From Arthrobacter sp. EpRS71 (GTDB lineage: Bacteria > Actinomycetota > Actinomycetes > Actinomycetales > Micrococcaceae), in the NCBI RefSeq assembly GCF_001512285.1, contig NZ_LNUV01000003.1, positions 37,540 through 101,539 of the forward strand: a stretch of DNA of 64,000 nucleotides, in the 5' to 3' direction. A model generated the notes under the pieces. It was given only the letters and a program-made list of their open reading frames with translations, searched no databases and was not told the DNA's origin. Below, one piece after another: positions 17,158 to 25,039 of this stretch (position 1 is its first letter; the number at the start of each line of letters is the position of its first letter). The position numbers and the translations under genes were made by a program.

Positions 17158-17531
17158 GCGCTTGGCGTCCGTACGACGGTCACATCATTCCCGCGTTCTA
17201 CGAACGGTTCGAGAAACGTTGGGGGAGGGGAACAGCGCCGTTCCTGGACCCTGAAGTCCACGAACAACCCTTGCCCCGCGCCCAGTGGATCAACCCGGAC
17301 ACCGGGGCCGCCGTAGCAGTGGTCCCTATCTGGACTGACGACCCCGAGCACCGCTCTTTCGGTGTGTTTTACCTCCCGCCAGCCGGGGATATTTGGATGC
17401 TCCGCCCGGGCCCAACGACGTTCCTGGAACCCAATGCCGGAGCCAGTCGCGAGCAAGTGACTCTCCGCAACGATGCCTTCAAGAAAGCCGTCAACCACGC
17501 CAAGGAGTTCATTTACGGCCCGCAGCTTTAA
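17154..17531 (+). CDS. Hypothetical protein coupled to the J-domain gene
   Basis: 125 residues, soluble, rich in Trp and aromatic residues (WRPYDGHIIPAFYERFEKRW at the start, GVFYLPPAGDIWML in the middle). No family recognised. The four-base overlap with the J-domain gene implies co-translation, so it may be a client-specific partner or another stress protein. Confidence 0.65.
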   Translation: MSAWRPYDGHIIPAFYERFEKRWGRGTAPFLDPEVHEQPLPRAQWINPDTGAAVAVVPIWTDDPEHRSFGVFYLPPAGDIWMLRPGPTTFLEPNAGASREQVTLRNDAFKKAVNHAKEFIYGPQL

Positions 17532-17924
17532 GCGGCGCGTGTACCGCATCGAGGGGTGAGCTCTCGGGTCTAAGGGTGCCCCAAAGGGCGGAGATCCCGC
17601 CCCTCGCGCAAGTTGCAGCCAAAAAGAAGGCTGGTGCAGCCTGTGGAACGAATTCCGAGGCGGCTGCACCAGCTGCTAGTACGACTTTCTGCTATGAGTT
17701 GTGACACCTATTCATTGGCCGCTCCTAGTTCCCGGCTTCGATGGTTTCCGGGCCTTTCAAAGTCTGTGCAGGGCGGGGAGGAGCTGAGGTTGGTGGTTGA
17801 GGGCTCCGTCCCCGGGAGAACACCTCCCATTTTACGGCGGCCCTTGGGAAAAAGCGCTGGAATTCGCGGTATTTCAGGGGAGCCTGCCGGGGGAGCGCGG
17901 CGTACCGTGGCACGATAGATCACG
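17532..17924. other. Gene-free stretch with a long hairpin
   Basis: No credible coding frame. The main feature is the inverted repeat CTGGTGCAGCC (17631-17641) with GGCTGCACCAG (17662-17672), 11 bp perfect arms, and a smaller GGAA/TTCC pair in the loop. The rest presumably holds the promoter for the DUF6350 gene at 17925. Confidence 0.45.
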
Positions 17925-19256
17925 ATGAAACTGCGCGCTGATCAGACCGGAAACCGTGGCCTCCCGATGCCCCTTTGGCTACAGGGTGGTTTGGAAGCGG
18001 CTCAGGCAGCGTTCATTTCCGCCATTGTTGTGATTCTTCCCTTGGTGGGGGTGTGGGCCACAGACGGGTTCCAGGACCGGAATGTGGACTCCCTGGCCCG
18101 TTTGGCGGGCCAGGCCTGGCTGCTGATTCACGGTGTTCCGCTGGAGCTGGCGCACGTGAACCTCGGCACTGCGGCTCAACCCGGTTCGGGGCTGCTGTCG
18201 CTCATACCCCTCGGCCTGACCTTGATTCCGTTCCTGCTTGCCTGGCGGGCAGGCCGGCGACTGGCCCGGGCGTCCTACACAGACCAGTTGTGGCAGGCGT
18301 TCCTGGGCGCGTTCGTGGTGTACGCGTCGTTCGGTACGGCCACCGGTTTCGTGTGCCGTACCCCGGAAGTTGTCATCAATCTGTGGTTCGCCATGACCAT
18401 TCCGCTGATCTCCTTTGGCCTCGGCATGATCGTGGGAGCCCGACGCGAGGCAGGCTCGTGGAGCAGGTTGATCGGCGTGGACGCGGTTGCCTGGCTCGCG
18501 AAGACCAGCCAGCATTCCCGGTGGGCGGGCTCGTACGTGGGTTCTGCATTAAAGGCGGGATTTGTAGCCGCCATGGCCGCTGTTTGCCTGGCCGCACTGC
18601 TCCTGGCTGTGACTATTGTGTGGCATTGGACGGACATCATTGCCGTCTATGAGGGTTTGAAAGCCGGGGCCCTTGGCGGTGCCGTGCTCACCATCGCGCA
18701 ACTGGGCTACCTGCCCAACCTCGTCATCTTCGCTTTGTCGTGGTCAACCGGCGCCGGCTTCTCGCTCGGCGTCGGTTCAACAGCGGGTCCGCTGGGCACC
18801 GCCGTCGGACCGCTCCCGGCCGTCCCCGTTCTTGGCGCACTTCCCGCCGGACAATTCGACGCCGGGGCCATGGCCCTCGCGCTGCCGGTGGTCGCCGGGA
18901 TCCTGGCCGGTTGGTGGTTCCTGCGCGAAGGCGAGAACCACTTTGACGAGTGGCTCTCCATCAAAATCAAAGCCCGCTGGTTCACCGCCACCGTTTCCAC
19001 CCTGTTCCTGGGCGCATTCATTGGCGCCGTCGCGGGGCTTCTGGGCGGGGCGTTGGCGTGGATCGCGCGCGGTTCGGCTGGCGTCGGACGCCTCACGGAA
19101 ATCGGTCCCCACCCGTTGTGGATGGCAGTCTGGCTGGCCGCCGAAGTGGGCATCGGCGTCGTGATTGGCTACGCAGTGGGGCCGTGGCTGGAACGCAGCC
19201 AGAAGCAGCGCGAGGCGAACCTCGACGAAGCAGCGTACGACGACGAACACTCCTGA
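17925..19256 (+). CDS. DUF6350 multi-pass membrane protein
   Basis: 443 residues with around ten hydrophobic segments from residue 27 on, ending in an acidic hydrophilic tail. The sequence pattern (QGGLEAAQAAFISAIVVILPL, then LASLAGQAWLLIHGVPL-like) fits the actinobacterial DUF6350/PerM-like family, commonly encoded just upstream of purN. Function is not established; a role at the cell envelope or in division has been suggested for relatives. Confidence 0.8.
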   Translation: MKLRADQTGNRGLPMPLWLQGGLEAAQAAFISAIVVILPLVGVWATDGFQDRNVDSLARLAGQAWLLIHGVPLELAHVNLGTAAQPGSGLLSLIPLGLTLIPFLLAWRAGRRLARASYTDQLWQAFLGAFVVYASFGTATGFVCRTPEVVINLWFAMTIPLISFGLGMIVGARREAGSWSRLIGVDAVAWLAKTSQHSRWAGSYVGSALKAGFVAAMAAVCLAALLLAVTIVWHWTDIIAVYEGLKAGALGGAVLTIAQLGYLPNLVIFALSWSTGAGFSLGVGSTAGPLGTAVGPLPAVPVLGALPAGQFDAGAMALALPVVAGILAGWWFLREGENHFDEWLSIKIKARWFTATVSTLFLGAFIGAVAGLLGGALAWIARGSAGVGRLTEIGPHPLWMAVWLAAEVGIGVVIGYAVGPWLERSQKQREANLDEAAYDDEHS

Positions 19257-19284
19257 GCGGGTCCGTTCAGTAGCGCCGTGGTTC

Positions 19285-19707
19285 TCAACGCAACGGCCCC
19301 GGCATCGAGTTCTCGAGCTGCGTGAGGCACTGCGTCTTTGCGGATTCCGTGAGCGCACTGCGTGAGCAGTCCTGGTACGTGCTGACCTGGTTGAAGAAGA
19401 GCGCGGATGTCAGGATCAGCAGACACATGACGGCAGTGACAACCAAACCGGAAATGGTCCCGAACAGCATCAGTTTCGGGTGCTTATGCTTCAGCGTGCG
19501 AACCAAGACGACGATGCCCAACACCAACGCTGCAAGAGTCAGGATGGCGCTCAACCACACGTAATTCACGTTCAGTGAGAACACGAAGAACGCACCCAAA
19601 GCCGCCAAGAGGAATGCGCGGAAGAGATTCTGGCTCACGCCGAGGGTGGACTTTTCGGCCTCGGAGCGGGGTTGTTGGTTCGGTTTGGAACCGACGTCGG
19701 GATTCAT
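19285..19707 (-). CDS. Small membrane protein of unknown function
   Basis: 140 residues from ATG at 19707. A hydrophilic N-terminus is followed by three hydrophobic segments (about residues 30-50, 52-72 and 80-105) and a Cys-containing extracytoplasmic tail (YQDCSRSALTESAKTQC). The spacing resembles small DUF4190-type actinobacterial membrane proteins, but I cannot assign it. It is divergent from purN and convergent with the DUF6350 gene. Confidence 0.7.
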   Translation of the reverse strand: MNPDVGSKPNQQPRSEAEKSTLGVSQNLFRAFLLAALGAFFVFSLNVNYVWLSAILTLAALVLGIVVLVRTLKHKHPKLMLFGTISGLVVTAVMCLLILTSALFFNQVSTYQDCSRSALTESAKTQCLTQLENSMPGPLR

Positions 19708-19745
19708 GTTTTCCAGCCTACGCGAGCCGCCCATAAGCTAGTGCA

Positions 19746-20312
19746 ATGCGCATTGTTGTCCTCGTCTCCGGTACCGGTTCAAATCTTCAGGCAGTCATCG
19801 ACGCCGTGAAGTCGGGTGAACTGGATGTCGAGATCGCCGCAGTGGGCGCCGACCGGCCCGACACGTATGGCGTAGAGCGCTCCGACGAGGCTGGCATCGA
19901 GACGTTCGTGGTCAACTTCAACTCGTTCGAAACCCGCGCCGAGTGGGATACCGCCCTGCGCGACAAAGTCCAGTCCTACCAGCCGGACGTGGTGGTTTCC
20001 TCCGGATTCATGCGCATTGTGAGCGAGGACTTCATCAACGCTTTCGGCGGGAAGTACGTCAACACGCACCCAGCCTTGCTGCCGTCGTTCCCGGGCGCCC
20101 ACGGAGTGCGCGACGCCATCGCCTACGGTGTGAAGGTCACTGGGTGCACTGTTCACTGGGCCGACGCCGGCGTGGACACGGGCCCCATCATCGCCCAGGA
20201 AGCCGTGACTGTACTTCCCGAGGACTCCGAAGAAACCCTGCACGAGCGCATCAAGGTAGTGGAGCGCCGCCTGCTGGTCCAGACCCTGGCAGACCTCGCC
20301 GCCGCCAAGTAG
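19746..20312 (+). CDS. purN: Phosphoribosylglycinamide formyltransferase
   Basis: 188 residues, the usual PurN length. It transfers formyl from 10-formyl-THF to GAR, step 3 of purine synthesis. Motifs: RIVVLVSGTGSNLQAVID binds the phosphate; GKYVNTHPALLPSFPG has the catalytic Asn and His; HWADAGVDTGPIIAQ has the catalytic Asp. In many actinobacteria purH follows directly; here the next 6 kb hold unrelated genes and purH begins at 26343. Confidence 0.95.
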   Translation: MRIVVLVSGTGSNLQAVIDAVKSGELDVEIAAVGADRPDTYGVERSDEAGIETFVVNFNSFETRAEWDTALRDKVQSYQPDVVVSSGFMRIVSEDFINAFGGKYVNTHPALLPSFPGAHGVRDAIAYGVKVTGCTVHWADAGVDTGPIIAQEAVTVLPEDSEETLHERIKVVERRLLVQTLADLAAAK

Positions 20313-20328
20313 CGCACCCCCCAACTAG

Positions 20329-20376
20329 GTAGCAGATCAGGTCGTTCTCAGCGCTGGGAACGACCTGATCTGCTAC
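20329..20376. repeat. Palindromic repeat family A, copy 1
   Basis: 48 bp near-perfect hairpin: 19 bp arms beginning GTAGCAGATCAGG, centred on CAGCGCTG. It lies between purN and the first nuclease-like gene. Other copies: 21384-21431, 33738-33785 and 61967-62014. Confidence 0.85.
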
Positions 20377-20447
20377 TCAGATTGCGTTCCAACGCCCGAG
20401 GCTGTGGATAACGCTCCGCCGGCTAGCTGATTTCGTCAGCATGGGGC

Positions 20448-21383
20448 ATGAAGTATCCACGCCCACTACCCGAGTCCCTTTTGGCAGCGTCCTTTACTTT
20501 GCAGCAGGCGCTCGACGCCGGTGCATCACGACGGCGGCTACGGCACCCGAGCCTCGTCTCACCCAGCCGCGGCATCCGGGTATCGAGGCAGGACACCGAA
20601 AATGGCATGGTCCATGACGTTCGTCCGCTGACCCACGTCACGTCATTCTCCGCCGCCTCGCATGCAACGGCATTCCTGCTATGGGAGTTTCCAGGTTTCC
20701 TGCAGGGAAGCAACAAACCCGGTATCCACATTTCCTGTCCAGACACCATGGCCATTCCCCGCCGCGCCGGGGTGGTGGGCCACAGGGGGCAGTTCTTCGA
20801 TGACGAGATCGTGGTTCTCGACGGCGTGTTTGTCACTAGCCGGGCTCGGACATGGCTGGATTGCGCCCGGAAGATGGACATCGACGAGATCACGGTTGTG
20901 GCTGATCATTTGCTCCGCATTCCCAGGCCGGAATTCGAGGGTCGCAGCTCTCCGCACTGCACCATGGATGAGCTCGAAGAGATGCTCGACCGGCATTGGG
21001 GGACACCGGGAATCCGCAAGGCCCGCCTCGCTTTGGAGCAGGCATGCGTGGGTGCCGACTCGGCCCCCGAAACGCGACTCAGGCTGGCACTCATGTGGGC
21101 TGGGCTGCCCACAGCGGAAGTCAACGTGCCCACGGAACTGAGTCCCGGCGTCGTGCGTCAACCGGACCTGGGCTATCGCGAGTGGAAGGTCGCCGTGGAG
21201 TACGAGGGCGAGGGGCATTCCGATGCGGAACAGATTGTGAAAGACATTGCCCGTGAGGAGGATTTCAGCCGCGCAGGATGGATCCTGGTGAGAATCTCCA
21301 AACGCCATATGACAACGGGCGCAGTCACCGCCGTGGCCAAGGTGAGGCGGGCGCTCGAACAACGCGGCTGGTCACCCAAGTAG
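20448..21383 (+). CDS. AbiEi-like N-terminus plus DUF559/Vsr-like nuclease-fold protein, copy 1
   Basis: 311 residues. Residues 12-50 (FTLQQALDAGASRRRL..SRGIRV) resemble the AbiEi antitoxin winged-helix start. The C-terminal part has the DUF559/Vsr-like pattern: E208 in APETRLR, D240 in PDLGYREWKVAVEYEGEGH, then E251, E253 and H257, and the closing GWILVRIS. This is a PD-(D/E)XK-like metal site, so it could nick or cut DNA. No AbiEii toxin gene is adjacent, so an ordinary type IV toxin-antitoxin pair is unlikely. Palindrome family A flanks it on both sides, and its TAG stop abuts copy 2. A paralogue lies at 25040. Confidence 0.75.
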   Translation: MKYPRPLPESLLAASFTLQQALDAGASRRRLRHPSLVSPSRGIRVSRQDTENGMVHDVRPLTHVTSFSAASHATAFLLWEFPGFLQGSNKPGIHISCPDTMAIPRRAGVVGHRGQFFDDEIVVLDGVFVTSRARTWLDCARKMDIDEITVVADHLLRIPRPEFEGRSSPHCTMDELEEMLDRHWGTPGIRKARLALEQACVGADSAPETRLRLALMWAGLPTAEVNVPTELSPGVVRQPDLGYREWKVAVEYEGEGHSDAEQIVKDIAREEDFSRAGWILVRISKRHMTTGAVTAVAKVRRALEQRGWSPK

Positions 21384-21431
21384 GTAGCAGATCAGGTCGT
21401 TCTCAGGGCTGGGAACGACCTGATCTGCTAC
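21384..21431. repeat. Palindromic repeat family A, copy 2
   Basis: 48 bp hairpin, same sequence as copy 1 except for a few central bases. It starts directly after the stop codon of the nuclease-like gene and lies between it and the convergent MFS gene, where it could also act as a two-way terminator. Confidence 0.85.
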
Positions 21432-21455
21432 CCAGTTGGGTGCGCGGGGAGCGGG

Positions 21456-22808
21456 TTAGGAGAGAACGCGCTGCTTCGTTTCCGGTGCGAAGAACGCCAT
21501 CCACAGCACGGACAGCAGCACCAGCCCACCAGCCATCGCGAACGACTGCGCCAACCCGAACTCAGGCCAGAAGAACGAGGCAAACACCAAGGGGCCGAAC
21601 CCGGCGCCAATGCGGGAGAACGTCGAAGCCCAGCCGAAACCAGAGCCGCGAAGTTCCGTCGGGTACAGCTCGGACACGTAGGCATACAGCACGGGAATGG
21701 CCACCTGGACCACAAACCCGAACACCAGCAACCAGAACACGGCAGCCGACGGCACATCCACCACGAATGCCACGATCACCAAGGTCAAAGCAGACAACGG
21801 GCCGGTGACGGCGAGGATCCACTTGCGGCCCACACGCTCCACCAGCAGCGCTGCGACCACCACGCCCAGAAGTCCGACGGCGGTCATGCTCGCCGTCGTG
21901 ACGAACGCCTTGTACTCCTCGAAACCAGCGCCGATCAGAATGCGGGGCATCCACGTCAGCGACAAGTAATAGACCAGAAGCACAGAGAAGAACAACGCCC
22001 ACGCTGCAGTGGTGATCTTCCAGTTGAACTGCCAGATTCCCCGCAACTGGGCCCAAGCACTGCCGGGGGAGAGGCGCGGTGCGGCCTGGGGTTCGGGCAA
22101 GCTGTACGCCCGTGGGGAAGCGCCGGTTGCCTCGACCAAACCATCAATCACTGCCGCCGCCTCAGCGCGTCGGCCCGCCCGAATGAGGAACAGGGGCGAC
22201 TCCGGAACCGAACGCCGTACCCAGAAAACCAACAACGCCGGCAGCACCATGATCAGCATGGTGAGCCGCCAATCGCCAAAGGCCGCAACCAGCCCGGCGG
22301 AAACAAAACCGCACAGCGCTGCACCAACAGGCCACCAGCCATCCATGGCCGTGAGCACCTTGCCGCGTTGCTTCCGGGGCGTGAACTCACCCACCAACGC
22401 GTAATCCACGGGGATGCAGCCGCCCAGACCGAAGCCGGCCATGAAACGGAAAATGCAGAACCACACGATGTCCGGGGCAAACGCGCCGAAAACCGTGAAG
22501 ATGCTGAAAATGAGGAGGGTGGCCGTGAAGGCTTTCTTGCGGCCGATGGTGTCCGCGATGGTGCCCCACGCGAACGCGCCCACAGCCATGCCGATCAGGT
22601 TGGCCGTCCCGATCCATGCAGCGTCAGCCGGCTGCAAGGACCAGTGCTTGGACAGCAACGGAATCAAGATGCCGTTGAGCGTGACATCCCAGGCGTCGAA
22701 CATGAACCCGAGCCCACCGATCAGGAAAATCCGTCCCTGGACCTTCCACCGCCATGGCAGTTCCTGCACAACTTGTTCGCCGCTGGGCACGGCTGTGTAT
22801 GTATTCAT
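21456..22808 (-). CDS. MFS transporter (sugar/acid symporter type)
   Basis: 450 residues from ATG at 22808, preceded by AGGAGGG. Twelve membrane segments with the MFS loop motif GTIADTIGRKKAF after helix 2 and PESPLFLIRAGR after helix 6, as in the sugar-porter/SV2-like group. It follows murQ by 51 bp on the same strand, with the kinase upstream of that. It is therefore the likely importer for the amino sugar those enzymes handle, in place of the MurP PTS component found in E. coli. Substrate inferred only from context. Confidence 0.82.
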   Translation of the reverse strand: MNTYTAVPSGEQVVQELPWRWKVQGRIFLIGGLGFMFDAWDVTLNGILIPLLSKHWSLQPADAAWIGTANLIGMAVGAFAWGTIADTIGRKKAFTATLLIFSIFTVFGAFAPDIVWFCIFRFMAGFGLGGCIPVDYALVGEFTPRKQRGKVLTAMDGWWPVGAALCGFVSAGLVAAFGDWRLTMLIMVLPALLVFWVRRSVPESPLFLIRAGRRAEAAAVIDGLVEATGASPRAYSLPEPQAAPRLSPGSAWAQLRGIWQFNWKITTAAWALFFSVLLVYYLSLTWMPRILIGAGFEEYKAFVTTASMTAVGLLGVVVAALLVERVGRKWILAVTGPLSALTLVIVAFVVDVPSAAVFWLLVFGFVVQVAIPVLYAYVSELYPTELRGSGFGWASTFSRIGAGFGPLVFASFFWPEFGLAQSFAMAGGLVLLSVLWMAFFAPETKQRVLS

Positions 22809-22859
22809 TTGCCCTCCTGCATGCAACTTTATGCGCTGGGCACGGCACCGCCGTCCGGG

Positions 22860-23810
22860 TTACTTCTGGTTCTCAATGGCCCTGCGCAGGAAACCGCCGG
22901 CTTCCTCGAGGGCGCCCTTGGCCTGACCAGCCTCGATACCCGTCAGGAGCACCAAAATGGCAGCCTTCACCGAACCGCCAACAGAGTCCAGGGCGGCGGC
23001 TGCTTCCTGGGCAGAAACCCCCGTTGCGTGCTGAACCGTCCGTTGCGAGCGGGCCAGCAGCTTCTCGTTTGTGGCCCGCAGATCCACCATGAGATTCCCG
23101 TAGGTCTTGCCAAGCTTCACCATCACCAAGGTGCTGATCATGTTGAGGACAAGTTTCTGCGCCGTTCCCGAGTTCAGCCGCGTGGAGCCCGCGATGAACT
23201 CCGGACCCACCACAACCTCGACCGCGGCGTCGGCCACATGACTCACGGCCGAGCCCTTGTTGCAGGCCAACGACGCCGTGAACGCCCCCCGTTTCCGGGC
23301 CTCCTCCAGCGCGCCGATCACGTACGGCGTCCGGCCCGAGGCAGTAATACCGACGACGGCGTCCGCTTCGGTCACGTTGATGTGGTGCAGGTCCCGCGCG
23401 CCGGCAGTCGCGTTGTCCTCGGCATATTCCACCGGTTTCTGGATAGCCTCGGTGCCGCCAGCGATCAGTCCGACGACGAGTCCCGGCGGTGTGCCGAACG
23501 TCGGCGGGCACTCGCTCGCGTCAAGCACGCCGAGTCGCCCGGCTGTCCCGGCTCCCACGTACAGAAGGCGACCCCCGCGCTGAAGCCGCTCCGCAACGGC
23601 GTCGACGGTGTGAACAATGGCGGGGCGTGCAGCCTCAACCGCGGCGTGTACTCCTGAACTGTGTGCGAGCATCGCGGAAACGAGTTCTTCAGTACCGAGG
23701 ATGTCCAGGTTTTCCAGGCCCTCGGCTGTGGCCTCGGTCTGCAATCCGGCGAGTTCCGTGCGCAGGCCCGCTAGGTTGTCGGCGTTAGTCGGGCCAGTTT
23801 GTTCCGTCAC
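22860..23810 (-). CDS. murQ: N-acetylmuramic acid 6-phosphate etherase
   Basis: 316 residues from GTG at 23810 (GGAAAGG ten bases upstream). It cleaves the lactyl ether of MurNAc-6-phosphate to give GlcNAc-6-phosphate and D-lactate in wall recycling. Motifs: GGRLLYVGAGTAGRLGVLDASECPPTFG with the active-site Glu, and the SIS-domain SGRTPYVIGALEEARKRGA. The start overlaps the end of the upstream kinase gene by 26 bases. Confidence 0.95.
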   Translation of the reverse strand: MTEQTGPTNADNLAGLRTELAGLQTEATAEGLENLDILGTEELVSAMLAHSSGVHAAVEAARPAIVHTVDAVAERLQRGGRLLYVGAGTAGRLGVLDASECPPTFGTPPGLVVGLIAGGTEAIQKPVEYAEDNATAGARDLHHINVTEADAVVGITASGRTPYVIGALEEARKRGAFTASLACNKGSAVSHVADAAVEVVVGPEFIAGSTRLNSGTAQKLVLNMISTLVMVKLGKTYGNLMVDLRATNEKLLARSQRTVQHATGVSAQEAAAALDSVGGSVKAAILVLLTGIEAGQAKGALEEAGGFLRRAIENQK

Positions 23811-24729
23811 GGTGGATGTACCTTTCCTGGATGAGCCCGCGGCGCGTCGCAGCGAGGGCAGCCCCGTCCAAGCCATCGCCCAGCGCGGCCACCACCTCAA
23901 TCCCAGCCGAAGCGAGGGACTTCCGCAAGAGCGCAGCAAAGAAGTCCGATCCCACTACTCCGCCCAGGAGCGCGACCCTGGGCGTGCCGGGTTCGGTGCC
24001 GCTCGCGCGCCTAACGGTATTGGTTAGGATTCGGCACGCCTCGCCCACAATGTCATGTGCGACGGCGTCACCCGCCTCCGCTGCGTGCAGAACCAGCGGT
24101 GCGAAACGGGCCATCGCCCTGTAGGGGTTCTCCATGGCCGCGAGCCAGCCCGGCAGCATGTCCGGCGACTCAACCAGAGCGCCAGCCGCAGCCGACAACG
24201 ACGTGGCAGGGCCGCCGTCGTGCGCTTCAAGAACTGCCTGTAGACCCTGCTGGCCGATCCAACGGCCGCTGCCGCGATCGCCAAGATAGGGACCCCAGCC
24301 GTCGGCCCGGTGGAGGATTCCGGCTTCGTCGAAACGGAAGGCCACAGCGCCTGTGCCCACAATGAGCGTGGTGCCGGGGGCGCCTTGCAGTGCGCCAAGC
24401 TGGGCAGCCGTGGCGTCGGAGAGGACAGCAGCGGGGGCACTGAACCGTTGGGACAACATGGTGGCGAGTTCCTGCGACTTTTCCGCGGAGGCTTCAACAC
24501 CGGCAACTGCGGCGCCGATACCCGTCAACGTGCTGACCGGAAGGCCTGGCGGCAGTTGGCGGACCGTTTCGAGCAGGAGCTCGAACGCGAGGGTGGGTCC
24601 GTTGTCCACGTGTACCCCGGGAAAGCCGTGCTGGTCGGCTGCGCCCAGCAACTCGTTGCCGCTGCGCAACTCCACCCGGCAACGACTCTTCCCAACATCG
24701 GCAACAAGAACAACCTCGGTGGCTTCCAT
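23785..24729 (-). CDS. BadF/BadG-type N-acetylglucosamine/N-acetylmuramic acid kinase
   Basis: 314 residues, ASKHA fold. VLVADVGKSRCRVEL is the first phosphate loop, GTTLIVGTGAVAFRF the second, followed by GWGPYLGDRGSGRWIGQQGL typical of NagK/MurK-like kinases. Overlap with murQ and the lack of a PTS gene suggest that it phosphorylates imported MurNAc (and perhaps GlcNAc) at C6 to feed MurQ. Similar dual-specificity kinases (MurK) are known in clostridia. Specificity is inference. Confidence 0.8.
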   Translation of the reverse strand: MEATEVVLVADVGKSRCRVELRSGNELLGAADQHGFPGVHVDNGPTLAFELLLETVRQLPPGLPVSTLTGIGAAVAGVEASAEKSQELATMLSQRFSAPAAVLSDATAAQLGALQGAPGTTLIVGTGAVAFRFDEAGILHRADGWGPYLGDRGSGRWIGQQGLQAVLEAHDGGPATSLSAAAGALVESPDMLPGWLAAMENPYRAMARFAPLVLHAAEAGDAVAHDIVGEACRILTNTVRRASGTEPGTPRVALLGGVVGSDFFAALLRKSLASAGIEVVAALGDGLDGAALAATRRGLIQERYIHRDGTNWPD

Positions 24730-25039
24730 GGCTCAACCCTATGTTGTGGGGCCCGTTGTGCGTGTTTGGTGGGTGGTTTGGGGCGCAGAGCAGGCCTCGC
24801 AAGTCCTGTGTGATGCGTTGTGGGGCCCGTTGTGCGTGTTTGGTGGGTGGTTTGGGGCGCAGAGCGGGCCTCGCAAGTCCTGTGTGATGCGTTGTGGGGC
24901 CCGTTGTGCGTGTTTGGTGGGTGGTTTGGGGCGCAGAGCGGGCCTCGCAAGTCCTGTGGAGGAGCAGTCGGGAGTGTCCCTGAGGGCGATTTCTGTGGAT
25001 AACCGAACGTGAGCCATCGTTTCCCGAGAGCATGAATCC
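24730..25039. other. Gene-free stretch dominated by tandem repeat B1
   Basis: Between the divergent kinase and nuclease-like genes. Apart from the three-unit repeat array (24743-24956) only about 80 bp remain for the promoter of the gene at 25040. I could not place the kinase promoter outside the array. Confidence 0.5.
24743..24956. repeat. Tandem repeat family B, array B1 (3 units of 74 bp)
   Basis: Units start at 24743, 24817 and 24891, almost identical; the third is cut short after GTCCTGTG. Each unit opens with TTGTGGGGCCC and has GGGCGCAGAG(C)GGGCCTCGCAA about 50 bp later, so its ends are roughly complementary and can fold into a hairpin. Related units are at 25989-26200, 39747-39805, 50561-50704 and 61359-61416. 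Confidence 0.85.

Noticed and set aside
17613..17918. A 101-codon plus-strand frame in the gap before the DUF6350 gene.
   Set aside because: It crosses the perfect hairpin at 17631-17672, has an Arg/Pro/Gly-rich random composition and no ribosome site.
20448..21383. A complete type IV AbiE toxin-antitoxin system at the nuclease-like genes.
   Set aside because: Only the AbiEi-like N-terminal part is present, joined to a nuclease-like C-terminus; no AbiEii nucleotidyltransferase gene lies next to either copy.
22368..23657. A 429-codon plus-strand frame opposite the MFS and murQ genes.
   Set aside because: Spans the junction of two well-supported minus-strand genes, so it is a shadow.
24743..24956. 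Three equal direct repeats considered as a CRISPR array.
   Set aside because: Units are contiguous 74 bp tandem copies with no unique spacers and no cas genes nearby.
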